Positions 30,718 through 41,757 of a stretch of 64,000 bases of DNA are shown here, in pieces; position 1 is the stretch's first letter; the number at the start of each line of letters is the position of its first letter. The position numbers and the translations under genes were made by a program. Below the pieces are notes generated by a model. That model saw only the letters and a list, made by a program, of their open reading frames with translations. It searched no databases and was not told the DNA's origin. This stretch comes from Tillandsia leiboldiana (lineage: Eukaryota > Streptophyta > Magnoliopsida > Poales > Bromeliaceae): NCBI GenBank assembly GCA_029204045.2, contig CM055074.1, positions 17,039,164 through 17,103,163 on the forward strand, read 5' to 3'.

Positions 30718-31144
30718 CAATTTCGTGACAAAACCCAAAAATACATAAAAGCGCTCAAGTCACTCATCTTAAACCAAAAAAAATCGAAACTCAATGTCAT
30801 CACCAAAACATTGACTTTCTTTGCGTGAAAGATCCAATAAACAAAAATACATTTGAACCAGTCTTAGAACAAACTCTATGACTTAGGACTTGGAGTCTTA
30901 AAGTGATGTAGATCCTGCAAAAACAAAACTCCAAACAAATCAAAGGTCAGTCGTTAGAAATTAAATGTAAATCCTACATTTGATTCGTCCTTTTGGTTCT
31001 TTTGTTTTACGGCTCCTTTTTCTCATCTCCTTTCTTTTTCTCGATGATCTCATCTCCGTCTCCCCCTATCTCGATGATCTCATCTCTGTCTCCCCCTATC
31101 TCGATGATCTCTTCTCCCCTATTTCTCTCTTCTCCCCTATTTCT

Positions 31145-31164
31145 CTTCTCCCCCTTTTTGTCAC
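31145..31164 (-). other. Internal polypurine tract of element D
   Basis: GTGACAAAAAGGGGGAGAAG on the minus strand, the counterpart of the tract after the env-like gene in A, B and F, kept although the env-like gene is gone. Next to it lies a short tandem repeat of TCTCGATGATCTCATCTC-like units (31040-31140). Confidence 0.55.
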
Positions 31165-31654
31165 AAATTGTCAAACAGTGAACATACTAGACAAAAGGAA
31201 ATCACTAACAGCATTAGTCCATAGTGAAAGAGAGATAAAAGCTCAGTTCCGGTGTATAACAAAAACATAGATTGCGTACCGGTACTCGAACGCAAAAATC
31301 AAATAATTTCTTGAAACAAATCCAGATTTTGAAATATTTGAATTACCGATTTGTATTCCATCAAGAAAACAATTTAAGTGCTTGAAAATAATATGAGATC
31401 ACATAGATGTCATTCAATCCAATTAATTTTACAAAAATTAAAAAGATTTACTCCGAAATCATGAAAAACAAAGATAAAACATTATAAACCGTTTTTCATA
31501 TTATATACGTCAAACACAAGTCATCAAAAATAATCTTGAGATCCAAAGTCTATCAAGATGTAACGGATGTACAAAGATGACTTACAGAGATTTCCAAATG
31601 ACATCAATTTGATTTCTTACCCTTTCAAATTTGAGATAAGCACTAAAATACCTA

Positions 31655-31871
31655 AGGGTGGCTCTTTGAGCATCTTTCAACTATCCCACCTTATACCAAC
31701 CAGGAGATTGTTCAGAATATAAGAACTTTGAATATGAATCTCCGAATGCTTCAACTAAACAAAATTTCATAAAATATTTTTCAAGCATCCAAAACATGTG
31801 GTAACTTTTTCCAACATGTGGTGGTAGTTTTCACACTCCTTTCGGATGTAACTCTTTCCACATCTTTTACA
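31655..31871 (-). other. Conserved post-pol noncoding block of element D
   Basis: On the minus strand GATGTGGAAAGAGTTACATCC, GTGTGAAAACTACCACCACATG, GTTACCACATG, GGTATAAGGTGGG and GATGCTCAAAGAGCCACCC occur in the same order as in B (15555-15800). No frame is open here. The rest of 30720-32284 is AT-rich noncoding sequence with no other feature I can support. Confidence 0.55.
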
Positions 31872-32284
31872 AATCATTTATTTACCCTTGTAGGAATGCA
31901 ATCTCTTACGTGAAAGAATTAAATCCCAAATTTCAGTCTATCGGTTGTCTCACGTTTATCACAATGAATTCACACAACCGAGATAGAATAATCATCTAAA
32001 GATCACACATGATTTCTAAAATTTGATGAATATAATTATCAAAAACTCTTATAATGAAGTATCTTCAAGAATTATGATTAGGGAGTAAAGTTGATAATTC
32101 ATATAAAATTAAATTGGAGTGATTGAAAGTGAAAACCCTTTTTATTCAATGCACTTGTTCGTTAAAATCCTTTTGTTTAAAAAACAAAACATAAAAACGA
32201 AGAGCATTGAAAATATGTAATGCAGAGATTCAGAAAAATATGAAAGGAAAAACAATCAAAGCATTACATACAGTCATAAGCTAT

Positions 32285-34246
32285 TTAGAACTTAAGACAA
32301 GGAAAGATATCACCTTTCCGAATCCAAAATTGTCGAATTTTGGGTTGTCTTGATTCATTGTGGTTGGGAGATGATAGCTTTGACTGTTGATCCACCTTAG
32401 GTCTTTGCCTCGCAGTGATCCACTTGTATGATTGATGTTGTGGCTCGGACCTTTGGTGGTTTGAGTGAACTCCATTGACTTGATGTGTCTTTTGATTCCG
32501 TTGAGTTCGCTCCGTAGATGAAGTTGCCGAAGGACTCTTCTTTCCTTTTTTCGGGCAATTCTTCACCAAATGTCCTTCAAGTCCACATAAGTGACAAGTT
32601 CTTCCTTTCAATTTCATTGTGGAACTTGAAGCATGCACAGTTTGGTCCTTTTTGAATCCCAAACCAACCTTGCTTGTTTGACCTAATCCGGACATACAAT
32701 CTAGTTTCTTGGAACCGGTTGAAAGCCTTTGTATGTCGAATTTGAGTTCATGGACTTGCTTGGTCAAAGCTTGGTTGGTAACATGAATCTCCTCAAACTG
32801 CTTTTCAAGAAAATCAATCTTGTTAATATGGGAATTAACGATCGTTTCCGATTGATTTATCTTTTCTTGGAGGATTTTATTATTATCCAATAAAAGCTCT
32901 CGTTCCTCCTCGAGATCATGAAGTTTGATCTTTAAAGCATGATTCTCGTCTTGATTCTCAAGTCGTTGCTTCCTCAACTTCTTGATATGCTTGGCCATCT
33001 TCTTAGATTCCGCAAGAAGTTGTTGATATGCCTCAACGAGTTCTTCTTCGTCCGACTCCCCCTCACTTGATGACTCTCCGTTGGATGTTGATGTTTCATG
33101 CAAAATCAAAGGAATAGAGTCAGTGATTAAAGATGATAAACAAACATTAGAAGAGGGAATTTGAGAAGCATGTAAGGCAACGACTTTTTCCTCTTTACTT
33201 GAGGTCGATTCATTAGAAGTAGAATCGTCCCAAGTTTTCGCTTGCAAACCGTTCTTTTTATATGATTTCGGAGAAGGACATTCCGTTGAAAAATGGCCGT
33301 AGCCTTTGCATCTATAGTATTGGATTTCCCCTTCGAAATCATCTTTTTCTTTTTCTTTAGAAGGTTTTGCAAAGCTTTTGAGGTTAGAGGATTTAGAACC
33401 CGATGATCCTTTAGAAGGTTTCGTGGATGAAGATCCATCGGTTCGATTCTTCCAAAACTTCCGACGAAATTTCTTTGTGATCCGCGCCAATTGTTCTTCA
33501 AAATCGGCAAAAGAGATTTCATCGTCGGAACTCGATTCGCTATCTTCTTCCTTTGTTGATTTGAATGCAATACCTGTAAGCTTAGAAGAAGACTTGGAAG
33601 AAACTTGATTAGTAGGAAAAGTCATTTCATAAGTTTGCAAAACACCTACTAATTCTTCTACACTCATCTCATCCGGATGACTAACGGTTTCAATGGCGGT
33701 AACCTTTGCCCTAAACCGTTCCGGAAGAGTCCGAAGTATCTTTCTTACAACTTTCGACTCCGGGATCTTTTCTCCTAAATTAGCACAAGTATTGATTACA
33801 TCTTGAAGTCTAGTGTAATAATCTGTAAACAATTCATGCTCTTCCATATGAATAGAGTCAAATTGACTTGTAAGCATCTAGAGCTTTTGAATTTTTACAA
33901 GATTAGTACCCTCACGTGTAATTTTGAGAATATCCCAAATTTCCTTCGCGGTTTCACACGCGGAAATTCGTGTGAACTCAGTCGAGGAAAGAGAATTAAA
34001 TAAAGCGTTCATACCTTTCCCATTGTAAGAAGATATTTTGAATTCCTCTTTGGACCATCTAGAGCGAGGTTTTGGGGTAGTAGAATTTCCTACTTCCTCA
34101 ACAGGATGCACCCAATCGTATTCCACGGATTGCCATACCCGCTCATCAATTGCGATGAGAAAAGCTCTCATCCGCACTTTCCAATAAGCATAATTAGTCC
34201 CATCAAAAAGAGGAGGTCTATAAATATTACCACTTTCACCCATCAT
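32285..34246 (-). pseudogene. gag: Gag of element D, one in-frame TAG
   Basis: The frame starts MMGESGNIYRPPLFDG at 34246, as in the other gags. A TAG at 33880-33878 replaces the Gln codon found in B (KLQMLT); otherwise the frame is open to 32285. The gag core, an acidic Ser linker, a long coiled coil with Leu heptads, the second CCHC knuckle (CHLCGLEGHLVKNC) and the KG-x-x-PC tail are present. The first knuckle has lost its first Cys (YYRCKGYGHFSTEC), so only one should bind zinc. Pol does not follow. Confidence 0.9.
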
Positions 34247-34280
34247 GATAGATAAGCCTAAAACCCTCTCTGATACCAAT

Positions 34281-34394
34281 TGTAGGTTTTTATAGGATCC
34301 ACAAGGATCTAAATAGGTACTATCAAACAACTAGAGGGGGGGTGAATAGGTGTAATACTTATAAAACCAAATCTCAGTGCAAAATAAAAACCAA
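34281..34394 (-). repeat. 5' LTR of element D, inner piece (left of solo LTR I)
   Basis: This is the last 114 bp of the 5' LTR next to the primer site (TGGTATCAGAG on the minus strand at about 34268-34278). The last five bases, accaa, are the target duplication for solo LTR I. Confidence 0.93.
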
Positions 34395-35069
34395 TGTAGA
34401 ACACCGGGATTTGGACGATGCACCGACCTTGCAGGATGGTGTGGTGCGGAGGAGTTTGCCTTGGTTGTGTCCCATTTTTGGTTACAGAGGAGCTCGGGTT
34501 GATTTGGATCCCCGCGGAAGCCTCTGCTTGTTTCGGGCTTTGTACGCGTTGGGTGACTGGTACGGGAAGCTCCGACACCGCTATGGGTTGCAGAAAAATT
34601 GGGAAACACTTGGAGCAGGTGTATTTTCAGTTTACAGCGAGGTTCGGGAGGTTCCGGACTGACGCGGAGGATCCGGAGGCGGAAAGTGAGTCGGAACTGG
34701 CAATTTTGGAGCCGGTATTTGATTTGAGCACCCCGACTCAACGGATGAGCTTTTTGAGGAGAAAAAGCTGTGGACACGCGTACTTTTGATTTACAGCGAG
34801 GTTCGGGAGGTTCCGGACTGACGCGGAAGACCCGGAGGCAAAAAGTGAGTCGGAACTGGCAATTTTGGAGCCGGTATTTGAATTGAGCACCCCGACTCAA
34901 CGGTTGAGCTTTTTGAAGAGAAAAGCTGTGAGCGCGTGTACTTTGGAATTACAGCGGAGCTCGGGAGGTTCCGGGCAGCGGCGGAGGGCCCGAGGGCAAA
35001 AAGTGAGTTGGAGTTGGGTTTTTGGAATTAAGTTAATTAAGTTAATTAATTTTATTTAAAGCTTTTGCT

Positions 35070-35077
35070 TTATAAAA
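35070..35077 (+). promoter_or_regulatory. TATA box of solo LTR I
   Basis: TATAAAAC followed by a C-rich stretch, about 675 bp into the LTR; a purine-rich leader (AAAGGAAAAGAGAAAG) follows 25 bp later, where the transcript would start. Confidence 0.6.
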
Positions 35078-35399
35078 CCCCTCCCCTCCACCTCTGTAGC
35101 AAAGGAAAAGAGAAAGAAAGAAAGAAAAGGAAAAGAGAGGAAAGGGAAGAAGAAGAAGAAGAAAAGGAAGGCTTTGGAAGAAGCAACTCTTGGGCGTTTT
35201 CTTCTCCGAGCGTGGACATGGAGCCGAGCGAGGACCGGCGTGCCGCGAAGAGGTTGGATTTATTTTATTTTATTCTTTTCTCTCTTTTCTTCTCCCCGTG
35301 GGCGGAGCCTTGCGGACTTGTCGTCCGGGTGTGGCGAGGCTGCGCGAGTCGCGCGCGCGCGTTTTCGGCGGCGCGTGATTGGGGGGCGGCGGCCGTGCG

Positions 35400-36720
35400 C
35401 AGGGGCGCTTGCGCGCTGCGCGCCGGGCTGCCTTGGGGCTGCGCGGCCCTGCAGGCCGCGCACTGGGCGCGCGGCACTGCAGGGGTGCCGCGCGGGCAGC
35501 CCCTGTGCCGCGCGGCCTGGCAGGCCGCGCGGGGCGCGCGACCCTGCTGGGGTGCCGCGCGGGCGGCCCCTGTGCCGCGCGGCCTTGCAGGCCGCGCGGG
35601 GCGCGCGGCACTGCAAGGTGCCGCGCGGGCGGCCTTGGGGCCGCGCGGCCCTGCAGGCCGCGCACTGGGCGCGCGGCACTGCAGGGGTGCCGCGCGGGCA
35701 TCCCCTGTGCCGCGCGACCTTGCAGGCCGCGCGCTGTGCGCGCGGCACTGCAAGGTGCCGCGCGGGCGGCCGTGTGCCGCGCGGGCCTGCAGGCCGCGCC
35801 CGTGGGCGCGCGGCCCTGCAGGGGCCCCGCGCGGGCGGCCGTGTGCCGCGCGGGCCTGCAGGCCGCGACCGTGGGCGCGCGGCCCTGCAGGGGCCCCGCG
35901 TGGGCGGCCGTGTGCCGCGCGGGCCTGCAGGCCGCGCCCGTGGGCGCGCGGCCCTGCAGGGGCCCCGCGCGGGCGGCCCTGTGCCGCGCGGGCCTGCAAG
36001 GCCGCGCCCGTGGGCGCGCGGCCCTGCAGGGGCCCCGCGCGGGCGGCCGTGTGCCGCGCAGGCCTGCAGGCCGCGCCCGTGGGCGCGCGGCCCAGCAGGG
36101 GCCCCGCGCGGGCGGCCCTGTGCCGCGCGGGCCTGCAGGCCGCGCCCGTGGGCGCGCGGCCCTGCAGGGGCCCCGCGCGGGCGGCCCCTGTGCCGCGCGG
36201 GCCTGCAGGCCGCGCCCGTGGGCGCGCGGCCCTGCAGGGGCCCCCGCGCGGGCGGCCCTGTGCCGCGCGGGCCTGCAGGCCGCGCCCGTGGGCGCGCGGC
36301 CCTGCAGGGGCCCCGCGGGGGCGGCCCTGTGCCGCGCGGGCCTACAGGCCGCGCCCGTGGGCGCGCGGCGCTGCAGGGGCCCCGCGCGGGCAGCCCTGTG
36401 CCGCGCGGGCCTGCAGGCCGCGCCCTTGGGCGCGCGGCGCTGCAGGGGCCCCGCGCGGGCGGCCCTGTGCCGCGCGGGCCTGCAGGCCGCGCCCGTGGGC
36501 GCGCGGCGCTGCAGGGGCCCCGCGCGGGCGGCCCTGTGCCGCGTGGGCCTGCAGGCCGCGCCCTTGGGCGCGCGGCGCTGCAGGGGCCCCGCGCGGGCGG
36601 CCTTGTGCCGCGCGGGCCTGCATGCCGCGCCCGTGGGCGCGCGGCCCTGCAGGGGCCCCGCGCGGGCGGCCTTGTGCTGCACGGGCTTGCTGGGCGCCGC
36701 GCGGGCGGCTGGTCCAGCGC
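35400..36720 (+). repeat. 69-bp GC-rich tandem array
   Basis: The word CGTGGGCGCGCGG recurs every 69 bp (for example at 35801, 35870 and 35939). Each unit holds GGGCCTGCAGGCC and CCCTGCAGGGGCC, both self-complementary around a PstI site (CTGCAG), so every unit can form strong hairpins. About twelve regular units lie from 35760 to 36690; the earlier part (35400-35760) is less regular. GC content is extreme compared with the AT-rich surroundings. It lies downstream of the TATA box. Confidence 0.92.
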
Positions 36721-37199
36721 CGTGTGGCTGGGTTTTGGGGGCCGTGCAGCTGCGCCGCATTGGCCGCGTAGGCTGCGACTCGGCGACGCGCCGCGACGTG
36801 TGTGCGCGATGGGTTTTCCGCGCAACGCGCGGCGTTTCTCGTCGCCGGATGGGTTTCTTTCGCCTTTGTGAGCGCGGTCTTAGCCGCATGTTTTTCTGAC
36901 CCCGGTTCCTCTTCTTATCTCGCAGTTGTGGCATAGTGTTAGCTTCTCACGTGGCCGGTGGCGCGTGTTTTGCCGCGTGGAGCTGCGGGATCGCATCGGG
37001 ACCTCCGTTTGGCGCACAGTTTTCGCGGGTTGATCGCAGGTGGGTTGGTTTCTCCCAATGAACTACGGATTGCCCTTTATGCTTCCGAATGCAAAGGTAT
37101 CGTATCCTTACTATCAGGTAATTGCGGAACAGTCGTGTAAGTCGAGGGTTGTCGTTTCCGACTTGGACGCGAGTGTTAGTAGCATTGTTAGAGTATACG

Positions 37200-37640
37200 A
37201 GAGATCACTGGCTGAGTTACCAGATGAGTAGATACCACTGGCAGAGTTACCATATGGGTATAAATCTCTGGCTGAGTTACCAGATGAGTAGATACCACTG
37301 GCAGAGTTACCAGATGAGTATAAATCACTGGCTGAGTTACCAGATGAGTAGATACCACTGGCAGAGTTACCAGATGGGTATAAATCACTGGCTGAGTTAC
37401 CAGATGAGTAGATACCACTGGCAGAGTTACCAGATGGGTATAAATCACTGGCTGAGTTACCAGATGAGTAGATACCACTGGCAGAGTTACCAGATGGGTA
37501 TAAATCACTGGCTGAGTTACCAGATGAGTAGATACCACTGGCAGAGTTACCAGATGGGTATTAATCACTGGCTGAGTTACCAGATAGGTAAGTATCACTG
37601 GCCGAGTTACCAGAGAGATAGTCATGCCCTGGCCGAGTCA
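37200..37640 (+). repeat. 60-bp tandem array made of two 30-bp half-units
   Basis: About seven copies of ATCACTGGCTGAGTTACC...GATACCACTGGCAGAGTTACC... occur, with the half-units differing at a few positions. The period is a multiple of three, so frames stay open on both strands, but the repeated peptides have no sign of function. Confidence 0.93.
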
Positions 37641-37864
37641 CCAGGTGGTTACTAGAAGGGATTGAGGTGGCCTTCTAGTGTCTTGTAGAGTTCTAGCAGT
37701 CCCAGTGCGGGGGCGGAAACTATGGGCGCCTAAGCCTACAGCCCGTTCTTGTTTGATAAGGGCTGTAGGGGGCGCAGACGTTCGTAGTTTCCAAGCCTCC
37801 CGTGAGAGAGACTGAGAACTTACTTCCAGCATTGCATTGAGACATGTAGCGATAGATTCATTTC

Positions 37865-37865
37865 C

Positions 37866-37899
<34 letters not shown>

Positions 37900-37902
37900 A
37901 TA
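37865..37902 (+). repeat. ATCT microsatellite
   Basis: About nine consecutive ATCT units, ending in TATATATCTG. Confidence 0.93.
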
Positions 37903-38341
37903 TCTGTGTTTTTGTCTCCAGCAGACTGAGTGGGTGTACCGTGGGTTTTAGCTTTGGTGCCCACTGAGATCTGACTGTTGCAGTAGATCTCACACCCGCT
38001 GTGATGACAGGTGTTCCTGAGGCGACCGTTCCAGGTTTGGCTCATACGGAGCTTTCTGACCGAGGTATGCGCGTGGCTGGCTAGCTCCTACCCGAGTCGG
38101 TGGTGTCGGTGTAGTGTCTCTTGTACTTTTTAGTTTCCACTTTTGTACTTATGTTGTGGGTGCTAGTGGACTGGTGTACTTGGACTTTTCACCGCTTAGT
38201 GTTTCAGCTTCCTTTCAGCTCTGATACTTGTTAGCTATAGATCTCTTTTGCAGGTTAGACGCTTCGTCTGTACGGCAGTTTCCGTACAGACGGCGGATCT
38301 GTTGGCGAGCCCGGGTCGCAGTTCGACCCCGGGGCGTGACA

Positions 38342-39631
38342 ACCAATGCGGAAAATAAAAACAGCACACCGAGATATACGTGGAAACTCCAATCCAGGAG
38401 AAAAACCATGGGACCAACACGCAATAACAATCCACTAAGAATAGAAGAATAACAAGGTGATTACCGACTCCACGGACTCAAACCCCTCCTTCAGCTTCTT
38501 CGGACCTTGCGCTCACCGATTGGATGTCCACGCAATAACAATCCACTAAGAAAAGAAGAATAACAAGGTGATTACCGTCTCCACGGATTTAACCCCTCCT
38601 TCAACTTCTTCGGACCTTGCGCTCCAACGATTGCACGTCCACTGCACACGTTCGAATCCACGAACGCCACTCGAATCCACGAGCACACGTTTCGAATCCA
38701 CGAAACGCCTTTAGCACACCGAATCCACGATGCCACGTCGAATCCACGACGCAAACTCAGCCGGTAAGAATATTGGCTTCGATGGTGATCCTTTGCTTAG
38801 ATTATCAATGAAGATCCATGGGAAAAATCTCGAAGCAAAGATTAGATCAATTCGACAAAAGATATGTTCTTGAAAGAACCGTCGAATTGACCTAAAAGAG
38901 GCTATAAAGAAGAACGATAAAAACCTAGCCTCTAGGGTTGCTCTCAAGTGTTTTTTTCAATTGATCGGCCGTGCTCCCCACGTTTTTGAGAAACCCTAAA
39001 TGTCTATTTATAGTTTAGAAACCTTTGGAAAGAGATAAGAATCAAAAACTTACCTTATTTGGAAATTTTCAGGACGGCGATTCGGATCGGATTTACTGTG
39101 ATCCGGATCGTCGTAACGAGTCAGGCTATTCCAGAAAAAACAGGATTCGGGATCCGGATTGAAATGCCCGATCCGGATCGTTCATGTATTCCAGCAAAAA
39201 CCCATGTTCGGGATCCGGATCGAAATGACCTTTGATCCGGATCGGATTTGCCAATGAACAAGCACCCTTCGGGATCCCGATTGGACTGTCTGATCCGGAT
39301 CCTGAACATGTCCCATGTCCAGTTTTTGATTTTTATGCAATTAAAAAATTCATCCAAGTGTTTCTACACTATAAGAAAGTATTCGGATCACCAAAATTAT
39401 TTTGTTAACCATACCTGATCCTTTTGAATACTTTCTTCTTGAGATTGATGTAACTGATCCATAATTCTTCAACTTCAATCTTCAAGACTCAAGACGCTGA
39501 GCGTCAACTTGAGCTCTTGTTGAATCTTCTCTAAGTCTTTGATTACTGATTGACAATTTGATCCCTTTAAGACTCCGACTCAACTCACTGACATGACTCA
39601 CGAAATATGCCAACACCAAAATGCCGTAACA
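38342..39631 (-). repeat. 5' LTR of element D, outer piece (right of solo LTR I)
   Basis: It starts with the duplicated accaa and continues the D LTR to its TGTTACGG terminus at 39631. With 34281-34394 it makes 1399 bp, the length of the left LTR. It contains the five-unit TGGATT array (38645-38755) and the U3 palindromes (39075-39305). Confidence 0.94.
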
Positions 39632-39636
39632 GGGCG

Positions 39637-40200
39637 GACCCTATATGGCACACCTTTTCGGAGACGGCCTAGGGAGCGACACTTTTCGGGTAGTCCCAGC
39701 AGTGGGTATGTCCATCTTTCGAGAGGTGGTTGATAGAGCCACTTGGATAGAGCGGGAATAGGCCATCGCCCGTGCCCGACAGGAGGACCGTGAGCCCAAC
39801 CGGGGCCAGAAGAGACCTCACCCTTGCTCTGGGAAGGGTATTCCCAAAGAAAGTAGACCCTCCAAGCCTCCGAAGACGAAGCAAGGAAACCGGAATGCGC
39901 CGACGAGAGGACAGAGATCAGGGGACAAGCCTTGCGTCATCTGCGGAGGAGCTCACTCGGTGACCGTTTGTCCGTGGAGGCGGGGACATTGTTTCGGTTG
40001 CGGCGAGCCGGGGCATCTTCGCCCGTATTGCCTTCAGAAGCCGGCAACTTCACCTACCGCACCCCGGCGCAAGGAGAAGAGCGCCCCCATCGGCCCGCAG
40101 GAAGCTCCACACGACGACCCAGCTAAAGACGATCCAATTGAAGATGACCCGGTTGAAGATGATCCATTGGAAGATGACCCAGTTGAAGAGGACCCAGTTT
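39637..40200 (+). pseudogene. gag: Gag of element E, second part
   Basis: It continues the frame of 29151-29304. A TAG at 39759-39761 breaks it. It then encodes a basic Arg/Lys-rich stretch, a partial finger (CVICGGAHSVTVC), a canonical CCHC knuckle (CFGCGEPGHLRPYC, from 39990) and an acidic tail of tandem DDP-[AILV]-[EK] pentapeptides from a 15-bp DNA repeat (40110-40200). Only about 40 codons stand between the N-terminal part and the basic region, so most of a normal gypsy gag core seems to be missing. The frame then runs into element F sequence at about 40200. Confidence 0.75.
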
Positions 40201-40285
40201 TGATAAAGTTGATGTGCAAGAATGCTTACATACTTTTTCTGAATTTTTTAAATTTTTTCAAAATTTTTCTGGAGAAAAAGTTGCA

Positions 40286-40400
40286 GACAGTCCGGACTGG
40301 ATCAGTCATTCCGGATCCCTAACGATGAATTTTCTGCACGAAGCCAATCCGGACTGACTTCTTAATCCTATCCAGACCGCGGCTAGGGCTTATATCAAAA
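40286..40400 (+). promoter_or_regulatory. Internal promoter-like block of element F (AGTCCGGACT type)
   Basis: AGTCCGGACTGGATC, ATTCCGGATCCC, AATCCGGACTGA and ATCCAGACCG are followed by CTTATATCAAA. The palindrome has shifted from GATCCGGATC towards AGTCCGGACT, as it has in F's own LTR. Confidence 0.6.
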
Positions 40401-40515
40401 CGAAATGTTTTAGATTTTTCATTCACTCCAAGCTTTCGGTTTTGGTTTCTTCACTTTCTCTCACCAGAATCTAGGAGCTTGTGGATCTTTTCTCACTACT
40501 TTTCACTCAATCAAA

Positions 40516-40890
40516 GTAAGTTTTATGATCATCTCTCGAATTTTATCACGGTTCTTGCTTGTTTTTGCCTAAACGTGATGGATTTCATGCTACAATTTTA
40601 ATTTTGCACGATTTTTTATCAAATTTCTTGTGAAATCTGAACTCTTGATGCCTAAGAAATTTTTCTATGATTGTTTGTTACTTTCTAAACAGATTTTTGG
40701 GCATCGATTCAAAATTTCATGCTACAATTTTAAGAATTTTCAAAAATTATGGAATTGATCTATTTTCTTAAAAAAATTTACAAAATTGTCTTAATTCCTA
40801 GTCTCTACACATGTTGAGAATTGTTTAGATACTTTCTTTCAAATATTTGGAATTAAACAATTTTTCCATGTTCTTGAGGTTCTCTCACAG
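40516..40890 (+). other. Predicted 5'-UTR intron of the env-like gene (element F)
   Basis: Donor TCAAA|GTAAGTTT at 40516 and acceptor TTCTCTCACAG at 40890. The splice sites are conserved with A, B and C while the body differs widely. Confidence 0.55.
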
Positions 40891-40914
40891 GATATCTTGA
40901 AAAATTCTGTCCCA

Positions 40915-41757
40915 ATGGCTTTTGAATGGATCATTATATTCATCTCAGCCTTAGTGAGCACCCTGTGACGAACAAATTGAAACGTGCAAAGAAAAATCAA
41001 GATGAAGCAGAATTCGTTCCTTTGAATGAATCGGAAACGGATTCGGAAGATTGGGAGAAAACGGTTGAAGGAGCAAAAGAAACCGCAATAGCAAAGGGAA
41101 AATCTCTTGCAACCCCTGCTACAACAAAAAATAAAACACCTGCAGCAGAAAAAGGAAAAGCCCCTATGGAACCAACTTCAATGAAGAGAAAAAGTGTTGC
41201 AAAGAAAAGAGGAATATCTCGTGGAATTGAGATCGAGGAGCCACTTGCCAGTGAGCCACCTCCGCAAGAGTTTGTTCATATCAACTCTGACAGAATGAAA
41301 GCTTTTGAGAATAGAGAATGTATTGGCGAGAGACACGTCAATGTAGGAAACTTACGAGATAGATCTGCAGCTTTTGGACGTCTATTTGATCAAGCTGGCC
41401 TATCTCCTATCTGCAAGTTCCCGAAAACAACAAGTTATTGTGTTCACCTTGTCAGAACTTTTTATCTTTGTGCATACAAGCTTCAGGAAATCGATGGAGG
41501 ACCTATGGAATTTTATACCACGGTCTGAAACACAAAGCTGAAGATTACGTCTCAATTAATTGGTGAGGTGCTTGGGATGAAGTCTCAACTTGACGGGACT
41601 CATTTTATGAAGGGTCAAATTTTGACCACAATTGCTTGGAGGATGGTCGTGGATGGAATATACATGCCAGACACTCAGTCGGCGGGAAACTCAATATTTT
41701 CAAAAGATCTCCGACCTGAATACAGGTTTTTGAATTTTATTGTTTGTTATAATATTC
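40915..41757 (+). pseudogene. Env-like gene of element F, first part (split by element G)
   Basis: ATG at 40915 opens a hydrophobic N-terminus as in B. A frameshift near 40965 moves to the frame that carries the Lys-rich run, KGKAP motif, basic patch and the core (ECIGERHVNV and on). A TGA at 41526-41528 interrupts the core, after which LTSQLIGEVLGM-like text and GNSIFSKDLRPEYR continue to the G insertion. The gene resumes at 59017 in the same frame. It is disabled by the frameshift, the stop and the insertion. Confidence 0.85.

Larger units (their letters stand above)
34395..38341 (+). mobile_element. Solo gypsy-type LTR I (3947 bp) with target duplication accaa
   Basis: It starts TGTAGAACACCGGGATTTGG and ends GGGGCGTGACA, and accaa flanks it at 34390-34394 and 38342-38346. 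No primer site, polypurine tract or second LTR is inside, so it is best read as a solo LTR left by recombination. A TATA box, TATAAAACCCC, at 35070 gives the plus strand. Two near-identical ~115-bp units (34630-34790 and 34795-34930) precede it. After it come a purine-rich leader, a 69-bp GC-rich array, a 60-bp array and an ATCT microsatellite. Very long open frames on both strands within 35065-36934 follow from the 69-bp period (23 codons) and the lack of A and T, not from coding. Confidence 0.88.
29305..39631 (-). mobile_element. Element D: gag-only SIRE-like copia retrotransposon, with a solo LTR inserted
   Basis: Two LTRs of exactly 1399 bp (the right one after removing solo LTR I and one accaa) and target duplication gggcg at 29300-29304 and 39632-39636 define a complete insertion. 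The interior on the minus strand holds a primer site, gag with one stop, the conserved post-pol block, an internal polypurine tract and the terminal tract. There is no trace of protease, integrase, RT, RNase H or env-like gene. It is therefore a non-autonomous derivative that kept every cis element. Its LTRs differ at roughly 18 sites by eye, so it is older than B. Confidence 0.95.
40199..41757 (+). mobile_element. Element F, segment 1: diverged SIRE-like copia fragment
   Basis: From TTGATAAAGTTGATGTGCAAG onward the sequence aligns with B from about 16040, covering the end of the post-pol spacer, the internal promoter-like block, the 5'-UTR intron and the env-like gene. Everything upstream of that point is lost and E gag is joined directly. 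F is clearly more diverged than A, B, C and G. It is interrupted by G at target tattc. Confidence 0.85.

Noticed and set aside
35065..36934. Open frames of 500-570 codons on both strands (Ala/Arg/Pro-rich)
   Set aside because: The 69-bp period equals 23 codons and the region has almost no A or T, so stops are absent in most frames. The peptides are pure repeats with no domain.
35760..37640. CRISPR-like array
   Set aside because: The repeats are contiguous without unique spacers, and the genome is a plant.
37122..37655. Open frames with repeated HWLSYQM or LVTQPVI peptides
   Set aside because: They follow from a 60-bp tandem repeat inside a solo LTR; both strands are open and no start context or domain supports coding.
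39480..39510. Apparent compensatory change between D's LTRs (GACACTGAGTGTC against GACGCTGAGCGTC)
   Set aside because: Both differences are C-to-T or G-to-A changes at CpG, so independent loss of methylated C explains them without selection on a hairpin.
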